DNA from: Streptomyces sp. VRA16 Mangrove soil
Lineage (GTDB): Bacteria > Actinomycetota > Actinomycetes > Streptomycetales > Streptomycetaceae
Assembly (NCBI RefSeq): GCF_017377775.1
Contig: NZ_JAFVLN010000008.1
Location: 372,001 to 436,000 of the forward strand
DNA: 64,000 nucleotides
Reading direction: 5' to 3'
Shown: positions 34,887-44,500 of the stretch, piece after piece
How positions within the stretch are numbered: position 1 is the first letter of the stretch
How the letters are laid out: every line of letters begins with the position of its first letter
Made by a program: the position numbers and the translations under genes
The notes under the pieces: generated by a model
Databases searched by the model: none
What the model saw: the letters and a program-made list of their open reading frames with translations, nothing else
What the model was told of the DNA's origin: nothing

Positions 34887-35109
34887 GGATGATCGAGGTT
34901 CGGTCGTCGTCCGGAAGAAGCCTTGCCGAGGCCGAGCAGAAACGATCTGCCGGAGGGAAACCGTCCGGCCCGCGACCGGACCGCCGTACGCCGCAGGCTG
35001 GATACCCCGTCCGACCTGCCTCTATGATTCGGCACACTTTCCCTGCCGGACCCGGCCGCACCAGATCACGCAACCAGACGCCTTCTTTTTCGCACCACGG
35101 GAGCGAGCG

Positions 35110-36978
35110 GTGAGCGCACAGCCCGAAGGGCCCACGACGGCGACGGGGGCTTCCCCGCCCGGCCGGCGCCCCGACTCCTTCACGGAGAGTGGTCGTTCGC
35201 CGCAGCGGGCACGGCGGCCGGAAGCCGCCTACGGTGCCGCGTTCCTCGCCTCTCCCCTCGCCATGGCGGTGGTCGACGGCACCGGAACGATCGTCGGCGC
35301 CAACACCGCGGCGCACTCCCTGCTGTGCGGCGAAGGCGAAAGTGAAGGCGCAGGCGAGGGCGGTCGCCCGCTCGTGGGGCGGGCCGCCGCCGAAGTGCTG
35401 GACCTCTCCTGCGACCCGCGCACCCGGGAGACGTACCGCGAGGTGCTGCGCGGGCGGCAGGCCCGCCTCACGCGCACCCGCCGCCTCAAGCACCCCGTGG
35501 GTCACTCGGTGTGGGTGCGGGTCACCGTCTCCCCGGTGCCGGACTCCGGCGCCGATGACGACGGCGGTCTGGTGCTCGTCTCGCTCAGCGACATCAGCGC
35601 GCACCGGGAGCTCCAGGCCCGGCTGCGCCATCTCCAGATGCACGACCCGGTGACGAGGCTGCCCAATCGCGCCCTGTTCTTCGAGCGGCTCGCCGCGGCG
35701 CTGGAGGCGGGCGCGTACGACGGCGCGGGCGGGACCGGCCGGGTGGGCCTGTGCTATCTCGACCTCGACGGGTTCAAGGCGGTCAACGACACCCTCGGCC
35801 ACCACGTCGGCGACCGGCTGCTCGCGGCCGTGGCGCAGCGGCTCACGCACTGTGCGGAGCGCGCCCGGCACACCAGCGGCGAGCCCCTGGTGGCCCGGCT
35901 CGGCGGTGACGAGTTCGCCCTGCTCGTGGAGGAGTCGACCGGTACCGAGCAGCTGGCGGATCTGGCGGAGTCGGTGCTCAAGGCGCTGCAGGAACCGTTC
36001 GACCTGTCCGGGCAGCGGCTCTCCGTCTCCGCGTCGATCGGGGTCGTCGAACGCCATGCCGCCGGGACGACGACCACCGGTCTGATGCAGGCCGCCGACA
36101 CCACGCTGTACTGGGCGAAGGCCGACGGCAAGGCCCGCTGGACCCTCTTCGACCCGGAGCGCAACGCCCACCGGATGACCCGGCAGGCGCTCGCCTCGGG
36201 CCTGCGTCCGGCCGTCGAGCGGGAGGAGTTCGTCCTGGAGTACCAGCCGCTCGTCCGCCTTGAGGACGGCAGGCCGCAGGGCGTCGAGGCGCTGGTGCGC
36301 TGGCGGCATCCGCAGTTCGGCCTGCTGACGCCGAATCGGTTCATCGGACTCGCCGAAGAGGACGGCTCCATCGTGCAGTTGGGCCGCTGGGTGCTGCGCA
36401 CGGCGTGCACGCAGGCGCGGCGCTGGCAGCTGGAGCACCCGCAGGAGCCGCCGCTGTTCGTGAGCGTGAACGTGGCCGTGCGGCAGGTGTGGGACTCGGA
36501 CCTGGTCGCGGATGTCGCACAGATCCTGCACGAGACCCAACTCGCCCCCGAGCTGCTCCAGTTGGAGCTGACCGAGTCGGCCGTCATGGGTTCGGCGGGC
36601 CGCCCGCTGCAGGCGCTGCAGGCGCTGAGCGACATGGGCGTGCACATCGCCATCGACGACTTCGGGACCGGGTACTCGAACCTGGCCTATCTGAGCCGGC
36701 TCCCGGTCTCCGTCCTGAAGCTGGACGGATCGTTCGTCCGCGGCTTCCAGTACGAGGACGGGGCGGCGCCCACCGACCCGGCCGACGCGGTGATCGTGGA
36801 GGCGCTGGTGCACCTGGCGCACCGGCTCGGCCTGACGGTGACCGCGGAGTGCGTGGAGACGGCGGAACAGGCGGACCGGCTGCGGCGGATCGGCTGCGAC
36901 ACCGGGCAGGGGTGGCTGTACTCACGGCCCGTGACACCGGAACGGATCTCCCGGCTGCTGGCCGCCGCGGGCGCCTGA
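35110..36978 (+). CDS. cdgA: CdgA-like PAS-GGDEF-EAL c-di-GMP enzyme
   Basis: A 622-residue cytoplasmic protein: disordered N-terminus (1-40), PAS domain (about 42-170; AVVDGTGTIVGANTAAHSLL), GGDEF domain (about 175-345) with intact active site RLGGDEFALLV, and EAL domain (about 365-615) with intact GVEALVRWRHP, LELTESAVM and IDDFGTGYSNLAYL. No RxxD inhibitory site is evident before GGDEF (GEPL in that place). Both synthesis and hydrolysis of c-di-GMP are therefore possible. GTG 35110 follows GGGAGCGAGC. Domain order and location match S. coelicolor CdgA, a BldD-controlled regulator of development. The EAL product pGpG is a substrate of the Orn encoded at 4338. Confidence 0.85.
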   Translation: MSAQPEGPTTATGASPPGRRPDSFTESGRSPQRARRPEAAYGAAFLASPLAMAVVDGTGTIVGANTAAHSLLCGEGESEGAGEGGRPLVGRAAAEVLDLSCDPRTRETYREVLRGRQARLTRTRRLKHPVGHSVWVRVTVSPVPDSGADDDGGLVLVSLSDISAHRELQARLRHLQMHDPVTRLPNRALFFERLAAALEAGAYDGAGGTGRVGLCYLDLDGFKAVNDTLGHHVGDRLLAAVAQRLTHCAERARHTSGEPLVARLGGDEFALLVEESTGTEQLADLAESVLKALQEPFDLSGQRLSVSASIGVVERHAAGTTTTGLMQAADTTLYWAKADGKARWTLFDPERNAHRMTRQALASGLRPAVEREEFVLEYQPLVRLEDGRPQGVEALVRWRHPQFGLLTPNRFIGLAEEDGSIVQLGRWVLRTACTQARRWQLEHPQEPPLFVSVNVAVRQVWDSDLVADVAQILHETQLAPELLQLELTESAVMGSAGRPLQALQALSDMGVHIAIDDFGTGYSNLAYLSRLPVSVLKLDGSFVRGFQYEDGAAPTDPADAVIVEALVHLAHRLGLTVTAECVETAEQADRLRRIGCDTGQGWLYSRPVTPERISRLLAAAGA

Positions 36979-37130
36979 ACGCGCAGCGCGCCGTCCGGCG
37001 CGCCCACGGGGCGTCCGCGACCTCCCTGCACACCGCCGCGAAGTCCGTTACGGCCGTGGGCACTTGAGGCACCTTCGCGGACGCCACCGCGACCTGACTC
37101 GGACTCACCCCGCGCACCGGCCGACGTGGG

Positions 37131-37170
37131 CGAAGGCGCCGCCCCTCGGCGAGGAGGGGCGGCGCCTTCG
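37131..37170. terminator. Bidirectional terminator between cdgA and the luciferase-like gene
   Basis: Perfect 17-bp inverted repeat: CGAAGGCGCCGCCCCTC (37131-37147) and complement at 37154-37170 with a six-base loop. It ends two convergent genes. Confidence 0.93.
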
Positions 37171-37180
37171 GGTCCGTACG

Positions 37181-38287
<1,107 letters not shown>

Positions 38288-38699
38288 GGGGTCCTCCTGC
38301 GGGGCTTTGCGTCTGGTCTGGGCTTGACCCCGGCTTAACGGAGGGGCACTCCGGTTTATTCCCGAGTTCGGCCGCGGGTCCGATGGGGCTGGTCGCGCAG
38401 TTCCCCGCGCCCCTGGAGACGCGCACTTCGTGCGCCGCCTCCCTCGATGAAGGCGTGCGGCGCAACCGCAGCCCTCAGGAGCGCGGGAACCTGCGCCAGA
38501 AGCCCCACCGGACCCACGGACCCCACACGCGGCAGACGCAACCGCAGCCCTCAAGGGCGCGGGAGGACCTGCGCGAGAAGCCCCACCGGACCCGCGGACC
38601 CCACACGCGGCAGACGCAACCGCAGCCCTCAAGGGCGCGGGAGGACCTGCGCGAGAAGCCCCGCCGGACCCGCGGACCCCACGCGTGGCAGGCGCGGGA
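38288..38699. other. 412-base repeat-rich intergenic region
   Basis: No gene is supported here although frames stay open. It contains the luciferase-like gene promoter on the left, a Streptomyces-type dispersed element around GGCTGGTCGCGCAGTTCCCC (from about 38388), and three tandem 77-bp units (38461-38691) reaching almost to the stop of the next gene. Confidence 0.7.
38461..38691. repeat. Three tandem copies of a 76-78 bp GC-rich repeat
   Basis: Units at 38461-38536, 38537-38614 and 38615-38691, each beginning CGCAACCGCAGCCCTCA and ending near CACGCGGCAG. Units 2 and 3 differ at a few bases; unit 1 lacks two bases. Each contains AAGCCCC.CCGGACCC.CGGA. Confidence 0.9.
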
Positions 38700-39431
38700 C
38701 TACGCCTGGATCACCGGCTCCTTCGTGAACAGGGCGCCGAGAGCGGGGGCGTGGACCCGGCGGCCCGCAAGCCGCAGGGCCTCCCACACGGTGACCTGGT
38801 TCGCGGTGAGGACCGGCTTGCCCAGTTCCCGCTCCAGATCGGAGACGTACGCCGCGGTGTGCAGGGCCGTGTCCGGGAGGAGGAGCGCCTCCGCGTCCGG
38901 GTGGTCGCCCGCCCGGGCCATGGCCAGCACCTCGTCCCAGGCCCACGTGCCGACCTCGGCCGCGGTGATGATCCCGCTGCCGCGCACCGAGAGCACCTCG
39001 GCGCCGGCCGCCTTCAGGAACACGGCGAAGTGGTCGGCGACGTCCGACGGGTAGGTCGCCGCCACCGCGACCCGCCGCACCCCGATCTCGCCGAGCGCGT
39101 GCGCGAAGGCGAACGAGGTGCTGGACGCCGGGAGCCCCGCGGCCTGCGCGAGACCGCGGACCTGGTCGTGGGCGCCGTCCCAGCCGAAGACGAAGCTGCC
39201 GGACGTGCACGCCCAGACCACCGCCTCGGCGCCGGACAGGCGCAGCTCCTCCACCCCGGCCGCCAGGCGTTCGGGGGCGCCCATCTTCAGCAGCGCGTCG
39301 ACGCGGTGGGCGTCCTCACCGATGTCGGTGTGCACGACGGCGAGCCGTACGTCGCTGTCGATCAGCATCTCGATGCGCGGGTAGTCGTCCTCGGCGGAGT
39401 GTCCTGGGTAGAGAAATCCGAGCGCTGTCAT
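38700..39431 (-). CDS. Maleate isomerase / EutA-like Asp/Glu racemase superfamily protein 1
   Basis: A 243-residue cytoplasmic protein of the Asp/Glu racemase superfamily (maleate cis-trans isomerase, arylmalonate decarboxylase, EutA). First catalytic Cys is in VWACTSGSFVFGWDG (about residue 74). At the second expected Cys position the sequence reads LLLPDTALHTAAYV, with no Cys, so it may not be a two-cysteine racemase and could act like a one-cysteine decarboxylase. It begins three bases after its homolog at 39435-40256, forming an operon. Likely acts on a small dicarboxylate or amino-acid derivative. Confidence 0.8.
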   Translation of the reverse strand: MTALGFLYPGHSAEDDYPRIEMLIDSDVRLAVVHTDIGEDAHRVDALLKMGAPERLAAGVEELRLSGAEAVVWACTSGSFVFGWDGAHDQVRGLAQAAGLPASSTSFAFAHALGEIGVRRVAVAATYPSDVADHFAVFLKAAGAEVLSVRGSGIITAAEVGTWAWDEVLAMARAGDHPDAEALLLPDTALHTAAYVSDLERELGKPVLTANQVTVWEALRLAGRRVHAPALGALFTKEPVIQA

Positions 39432-39434
39432 GCT

Positions 39435-40256
39435 CTATGCCCACCCTTCCTGGCCCTCGGGAAGCTCGGGGAGCTCCGGGGGACCCTGCAGTCCGGTTTC
39501 CGGTACGGGCCACTGCCGTCGCGCCGCCGGGTCGAGCAGCGCCTGGTAGGGGCCCACCGCTCGCGTACCCAGCCGGGCCAGGGCTGCCCACATCGTGACC
39601 TGATTGGCTGAGATCACGGGCATGTGCAGCTCGGCCTCCAGCTGCGGGATGACGTCGTACGTGGGCAGGTTCGTGCAGCTGATGAAGAGCGCGTCGGCGG
39701 CGTCGCCGACCGCCGCCCGCGCCATGTCGGCCACGTCCCGGTAGGGGACCTTCCAGATGTGCCGGGTCAGGCCGAGGTACGCACGGCCCGTCACGGCGAT
39801 CCCGGCCTCCGCGAGGTACTCCTCCAGGGACTCGGTGACGGAGCGGGTGTACGGGGTGACGAGCGCGATACGGCGCGCGCCGAGGTCGGTGAGGGCTTCG
39901 AGCAGCGCCCCCGACGTGGTCACGGACGGCAGCTCGCCCGCCCGCCGCATCGCCTCGCACATGGCGCGTTCACCGGCGATGCCGCCGACGAAGCTGCCCG
40001 ATGTGCAGGCGTACGCGATGACTTGGGGCTCGGCCGCGCCGAGCGCCCGTACCGCCTCGTCGAGCGTCTCGTGCTCGCTGACGAGCCGGGCCAGATCGAG
40101 GCTGACCTCGACCGGCACGAACGGGGTACGGGTGAGATGCAGGGAGATGTCGTCGGGCACCCAGCGCCACAGCTCACGGTCGAGGGCGAAGTCGAAGGGT
40201 GCGACGACGCCGACGCCGCGCTGCGGCTGCGGTCCCCCCAGGAAAGAGACGTCCAT
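39435..40256 (-). CDS. Maleate isomerase / EutA-like Asp/Glu racemase superfamily protein 2
   Basis: A 273-residue protein homologous to its downstream neighbour. Both catalytic cysteine motifs are present: YACTSGSFVGGIAG (about residue 83) and FISCTNLPTYDVIPQLE (about 195), the arrangement of maleate cis-trans isomerase and the ectoine-utilisation protein EutA. The Pro/Glu-rich tail (PPELPELPEGQEG) is unusual. First gene of a leftward two-gene operon, divergent from a D-2-hydroxyacid dehydrogenase gene across 221 bases. Confidence 0.85.
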   Translation of the reverse strand: MDVSFLGGPQPQRGVGVVAPFDFALDRELWRWVPDDISLHLTRTPFVPVEVSLDLARLVSEHETLDEAVRALGAAEPQVIAYACTSGSFVGGIAGERAMCEAMRRAGELPSVTTSGALLEALTDLGARRIALVTPYTRSVTESLEEYLAEAGIAVTGRAYLGLTRHIWKVPYRDVADMARAAVGDAADALFISCTNLPTYDVIPQLEAELHMPVISANQVTMWAALARLGTRAVGPYQALLDPAARRQWPVPETGLQGPPELPELPEGQEGWA

Positions 40257-40477
40257 AGAGCATGCCCCAGGTTCAGCTGAATGATGATGCCGATGCGGTG
40301 CTTGAGCCGGCAGAGCGCCGGGTCGTCGGGACAGCGGAGAGGGAGGGATCAGCAGAGCAAGCGGCTCTGTCAGTACCCCTGTTGACGAAGGTAGGTTCAG
40401 GTGCCAGCGTGGTCAATCCGCGCATGTCAGAAGGTTCTCGATCATCCCGGCCTCTCCTCCAGGAAAGCGGAGTTTCG

Positions 40478-41479
40478 TTGCGTAACGATTTCCCTGCCGT
40501 GTCCGGCGCCGACGCCGATGCCCGCCGTCCGACCGTGCTGGTCCTGGACGCCGCGCCGCCCGCACCGCCGCCCCGGCTCGGCTCCCTCACCGGGCGCGCC
40601 CGTGTCCTGCACGCCGCGGACGCCGCCGGCCTGCGTAATCAACTCCCGTACGCGGACGTGCTGTTGGTCTGGGACTTCTTCTCCGACGCGGTGCGCGACG
40701 CCTGGCCGGGGCGGGGCGCACGGCCGCGCTGGGTGCACACGGCGAGCGCGGGCGTGGACCGGCTGATGTTCCCCGAACTCGTCGATTCCGACACGGTGTT
40801 GACCAACGCGCGTGGCGTCTTCGACCGGCCGATCGCCGAGTACGTGGCCGCGCTCGTCCTCGCGATGGGCAAGGATCTGCCCAGCACGCTCGCCCACCAG
40901 GCGAACCGGCAGTGGCGGCACCGCGAGACCCAGCGGATCTCCGGGACGCGCGCCTGTGTCGTCGGTACGGGCCCCATCGGGCAGGCGGTCACCGAGCAGC
41001 TGAAGGCGATCGGGGTCATCCCGGCGCTGGTCGGGCGGCGGGCGCGGGCCGGGGTGCACGGCCCTGCCGATCTGGACCGGCTGCTGGCCCGCGCCGACTG
41101 GGTGGTGTGCGCGGCGCCGCTGACCGAGGAGACCCGGGGCATGTTCGACGCCCGCCGGTTCGGCGTGATGCAGCCGTCGGCGCGGTTCATCAACGTGGGG
41201 CGGGGACCGCTGGTCGTGGAGGACGACCTGGTGGCCGCGCTGGAGAAGCGCTGGATCGCGGGCGCCGCGCTCGATGTCTTCGAGCACGAGCCGCTGCCCG
41301 AGGACAGCCCGATGTGGACGGCGCCCGGGCTGATCGTCTCGCCGCACATGAGCGGCGACACCGTGGGCTGGCGCGACGAACTGGGCCGTCAGTTCGTGGA
41401 GTTGTACGGACACTGGGAGAACGGGCGGCCGCTGATGAATGTAGTCGACAAGAAACGTGGGTATGTCCCCGGGAACTGA
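40478..41479 (+). CDS. D-2-hydroxyacid dehydrogenase (NAD-dependent)
   Basis: A 333-residue dehydrogenase of the GyaR/GhrA family. The NAD-binding fold has VVGTGPIGQAVTEQL; the catalytic residues fall in NVGRGPLVVEDDL (Arg), DVFEHEPLPEDSP (Glu) and SPHMSGD (His). It reduces 2-oxoacids such as glyoxylate or hydroxypyruvate. The frame is open to 40262. I prefer TTG 40478 because AGGAAAGCGGAG lies directly upstream and none precedes ATG 40424. It starts a rightward set with the amidase, opposite the EutA-like pair. Confidence 0.85.
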   Translation: MRNDFPAVSGADADARRPTVLVLDAAPPAPPPRLGSLTGRARVLHAADAAGLRNQLPYADVLLVWDFFSDAVRDAWPGRGARPRWVHTASAGVDRLMFPELVDSDTVLTNARGVFDRPIAEYVAALVLAMGKDLPSTLAHQANRQWRHRETQRISGTRACVVGTGPIGQAVTEQLKAIGVIPALVGRRARAGVHGPADLDRLLARADWVVCAAPLTEETRGMFDARRFGVMQPSARFINVGRGPLVVEDDLVAALEKRWIAGAALDVFEHEPLPEDSPMWTAPGLIVSPHMSGDTVGWRDELGRQFVELYGHWENGRPLMNVVDKKRGYVPGN

Positions 41480-41483
41480 TCAC

Positions 41484-41511
41484 GGGCCCGGGTTCTTGAG
41501 ACCCCGGGCCC
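41484..41511 (+). terminator. Hairpin between dehydrogenase and amidase genes
   Basis: GGGCCCGGG (41484-41492) pairs with CCCGGGCCC (41503-41511). It may be a terminator or an internal attenuator, since the amidase is only 69 bases downstream in the same direction. Confidence 0.6.
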
Positions 41512-41548
41512 GGGACCGCGATCCCTGAACTCTTGGCGTGGAGGGCGG

Positions 41549-42973
41549 ATGACGACCGAGCTCACCGGACTGACCGCACAGGACCTTCTCGACGGCTACC
41601 GCAAGGGCGAGTTCAGCCCGGTCGACGCGACCCGGGCGGTGCTCGCCCGGATCGAGGAGACCGAACCCGCGCTGAACGCGTTCGTGCGCGTGGACGCCCC
41701 TGGCGCCCTCGCGCAGGCCGAGGAGAGTACGCGGCGCTGGCGGCGCGGTGAGCCGCAGGGCCTGCTCGACGGGGTCCCGGCGACGGTCAAGGACATCCTG
41801 CTGCAGCGCGGGGCGCCGACCCTGCGGGGCTCCAAGACCGTCCGTGCGCAGGGAAGTTGGACCGAGGACGCGCCGTCCGTGGCGCGGCTGCGGGAGCACG
41901 GCGCGGTCTTCGTGGGAAAGACGACGACGCCCGAGTTCGGCTGGAAGGGCGTCACCGACTCGCCGCTGTCGGGCACGACCCGTAATCCGTACGACCCCGC
42001 GCGCACCTCCGGCGGTTCGAGCGGCGGCAGCGCGGCGGCCGTCGCGGTCGGCGCGGGTCCGCTGTCGCTGGGCACGGACGGCGGCGGCTCGGTCCGGATC
42101 CCGGCCGCCTTCTGCGGGATCTTCGGGCTGAAGCCGACGTACGGGCGGGTGCCGCTGTATCCGGCGTCGGCGTTCGGCACGCTCTCGCACGTGGGCCCGA
42201 TGACGCGCACCGCGGCGGACGCGGCGCTGCTGATGGACGTGATATCCGGCCCCGACCCGCGCGACTGGTCGGCGCTCGCACCCCCCAAGGGGAGCTTCCT
42301 CGACGGGATCCAGGGCGGGGTGCGGGGCCTGCGCGTCGCTTTCTCTCCGTCGCTGGGCGGGCAGGTCGCGGTGCGGCCGGCGGTCGCGGCGGCGGTGCGC
42401 TCGGCCGTGGAGCGACTCGCGGGGCTCGGCGCGTACGTGGCGGAGACCGACCCCGCCATACAAGTAGGACCCGGCACGGACCCCGTCGAGGCTTTCCACG
42501 CCCTGTGGTTCAGCGGGGCGGCCCGGGTGGTGCAGCAACTGCCGCCCGCGCAGCGGGAGTTGCTGGACCCGGGGCTGCGGGAGATCTGCGCGCAGGGGGC
42601 GCGGCTGAGCGCGCTCGACTATCTCGCCGCCGTGGACGTCCGGATGGCCCTGGGGCGGCGCATGGGGGACTTCCACTCCACGTACGACGTGCTGGTCACG
42701 CCGTCGCTGCCCATCACGGCGTTCGAGGCGGGGGTGGAGGTGCCGCGCGGGTCCGGGCTGCGCCGCTGGACGGGGTGGACCCCGTTCACGTACCCCTTCA
42801 ACCTCACCCAGCAGCCCGCGGCGTCCGTCCCCGTCGGGGTGGACGGGGACGGGTTGCCGGTCGGGCTGCAGATCGTCGCCGCCCGGCATCAGGATGCGCT
42901 GGTGCTGCGTGTGGCGCATGCGCTGTACGAGGCCGGGGTGGCCGGAATCGACGCACCCACGGCAGCGGGCTAG
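41549..42973 (+). CDS. Amidase (amidase-signature family)
   Basis: A 474-residue amidase-signature hydrolase with the complete Ser-cisSer-Lys triad: Lys in PATVKDILL (about residue 81), the Gly/Ser-rich TSGGSSGGSAAAVAVG (about 153-168) with the cis-Ser, and nucleophile Ser in GTDGGGSVRIPAAFCG (about 183). C-terminal PASVPVGVDGDGLPVGLQIVA is typical. It hydrolyses an amide or ureido bond; substrate unknown. ATG follows GGAGGGCGG. Its stop overlaps the stop of the convergent DUF3830 gene. Context suggests a step in the catabolism of the compound imported by the nearby ABC system. Confidence 0.9.
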   Translation: MTTELTGLTAQDLLDGYRKGEFSPVDATRAVLARIEETEPALNAFVRVDAPGALAQAEESTRRWRRGEPQGLLDGVPATVKDILLQRGAPTLRGSKTVRAQGSWTEDAPSVARLREHGAVFVGKTTTPEFGWKGVTDSPLSGTTRNPYDPARTSGGSSGGSAAAVAVGAGPLSLGTDGGGSVRIPAAFCGIFGLKPTYGRVPLYPASAFGTLSHVGPMTRTAADAALLMDVISGPDPRDWSALAPPKGSFLDGIQGGVRGLRVAFSPSLGGQVAVRPAVAAAVRSAVERLAGLGAYVAETDPAIQVGPGTDPVEAFHALWFSGAARVVQQLPPAQRELLDPGLREICAQGARLSALDYLAAVDVRMALGRRMGDFHSTYDVLVTPSLPITAFEAGVEVPRGSGLRRWTGWTPFTYPFNLTQQPAASVPVGVDGDGLPVGLQIVAARHQDALVLRVAHALYEAGVAGIDAPTAAG

Positions 42974-43512
42974 GCCCGGCGGAACCCCAGGGTCTCCCCC
43001 ACCGCCCCGCTCCGCCACAGGTCCTGGCAGGCGGCCGCCATGTCGTCCAGGCCCTCGACCACCTGGCCCCAGACGATGCCGGGGACCCATCCGACATCGC
43101 CGTTCATGAGCAGATTGTTCCGCTCGTAGAAGAGCGCGAGGTCGATGACGGGGGCACCGGCGCTCAGTCCCGCGCCCGAGCCGTAGCCGTACGACTGGGT
43201 CCCCAGCTGTGTCCCGTTGAAGGAGAAATAGCAGAGGTCGCCGGGAATGGGCGTCACCGTCGGATTCTCCAGCGGTGGCTCCTGTTCCGCGAATGCCGGG
43301 AACAGGGCGTAGATCTCGTTGCGGGCGTATTTGGCGTGGTAGACGTCGGAGACGAGCGGCAGCGCGTCCCAGACCGCCGCGCACGTCACCGGCGCGCGGT
43401 CGTCGAGCAGTTTCGCCGTGCAGGCAACTCCCCTTTTGGCCAGGGAGACTTCGATGTAGCGGTCACCGGTTGCGGTCCTGGAGTCAGCCATGCGTTCCAT
43501 GGTCGTCCTCAT
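42970..43512 (-). CDS. DUF3830 family protein (cyclophilin-like fold)
   Basis: A 180-residue protein with IEVSLAKRGVACTAKLLDDRAPVTCAAVWDALPL, YHAKYARNEIYALFP and PIPGDLCYFSFNG, the pattern of DUF3830, a small cyclophilin-like barrel. No enzymatic activity is established that I know of. Members are typically found beside amino-acid racemase-like and amidase genes, as here. ATG 43512 has GGGAGGGG upstream; in-frame ATGs follow at codons 5 and 8. It is convergent with the amidase gene and divergent from ehuB, so may share the ehuB promoter region. Confidence 0.8.
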   Translation of the reverse strand: MRTTMERMADSRTATGDRYIEVSLAKRGVACTAKLLDDRAPVTCAAVWDALPLVSDVYHAKYARNEIYALFPAFAEQEPPLENPTVTPIPGDLCYFSFNGTQLGTQSYGYGSGAGLSAGAPVIDLALFYERNNLLMNGDVGWVPGIVWGQVVEGLDDMAAACQDLWRSGAVGETLGFRRA

Positions 43513-43600
43513 CCACCCCTCCCGGTCAAGACCGCATCTGCCGCATCAGGGGCTCGAATTGATCGGCATAGGTTGGTTCGAGTCGGGTAGCCGCGCGCCC

Positions 43601-44500
43601 ATGGCTCCACCAACTGAGATACGTACGCACGAGAAACGGAACATACGCAGACGGTCACTGCTCGTCGGCGCGGGAGCGCTCGGCGCGGTCGGTGCCCTCG
43701 GTGCCGCGGGCTGCAGCCGCGTGCCGAGCGGTGACACGCTCGCCCGGCTCCAGTCGCAGGGCACCGTACGACTCGGCATCGCGGGAGAGGTGCCGTACGG
43801 CTACATCGACGACAGCGGGAAGTTCACCGGCGAGGCGGTGGAGCTGGCCAAGGTCATCTTCAAGCGGCTCGGCGTCGCCAAGGTGCAGCCGGTGGCCACC
43901 GACTTCGCGTCGCTGATCCCCGGCCTGAACACGCAGCAGTTCGACGTGGTGTCCGCCGGGATGTACATCAACAAGGACCGCTGCCAGCAGGTCATCTTCG
44001 CCGATCCCGAGTACCAGATGCTGGACTCGTTCATCGTCGCGAAGGGCAACCCGAAGAACCTGCACGACTACGCGGACTGCGTGAAGGCCAAGGCGAAGCT
44101 GGGCACCGGCACCGGGTACGCGGAGATCGCGTACGCGGTGGAGGCGGGCTACAAGGAGTCCGACATCGTGATCCTCCAGGATCAGGTCGCCGGGCTGAAC
44201 GCCGTCGAGTCGGGCCGTATCGACGTCTTCGCGGGGACCGCGCTGACCACCCGCGAGGTCACCAAGAAGAGCCGCAGGGCCGAGCACACCGAGCCGTTCG
44301 CCCCGACGGTCGGCGGCAAGAAGCACATCGACGGCGGCGGCTTCACCTTCCGGCCCACCGACACGAAACTGCGCGACGCCTTCAACGTCGAGATCCACAA
44401 GATGAAGAAGAGCGGTGAACTGTTCCGGATTCTCCAGCCGTTCGGGTTCACGAAGGCGGAGATGACGACGCTGACCGCCAAGGAGCTGTGCCGACAATGA
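43601..44500 (+). CDS. ehuB: EhuB-like ABC transporter substrate-binding lipoprotein
   Basis: A 299-residue family 3 solute-binding protein. Signal with twin arginines IRRRSLLVGAG and lipobox LGAAGC (Cys about residue 38). The mature domain begins GTVRLGIAGEVPYGYIDDSGKFTGEAVELAKVIF, followed by FDVVSAGMYINKDRCQQVIFADPEYQM and GTGTGYAEIAYAVEAGY, matching EhuB, the ectoine/hydroxyectoine-binding protein. First of four coupled genes. Ectoine is the textbook ligand, but Streptomyces members have not all been tested, and the neighbouring enzymes do not form the full eutABCDE set. Confidence 0.82.
   Translation: MAPPTEIRTHEKRNIRRRSLLVGAGALGAVGALGAAGCSRVPSGDTLARLQSQGTVRLGIAGEVPYGYIDDSGKFTGEAVELAKVIFKRLGVAKVQPVATDFASLIPGLNTQQFDVVSAGMYINKDRCQQVIFADPEYQMLDSFIVAKGNPKNLHDYADCVKAKAKLGTGTGYAEIAYAVEAGYKESDIVILQDQVAGLNAVESGRIDVFAGTALTTREVTKKSRRAEHTEPFAPTVGGKKHIDGGGFTFRPTDTKLRDAFNVEIHKMKKSGELFRILQPFGFTKAEMTTLTAKELCRQ

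Noticed and set aside
38461..38691. Possible CRISPR array
   Set aside because: The three units are 76-78 bp, directly abutting, without unique spacers, and no cas1/cas2 is nearby. They are a simple tandem repeat.
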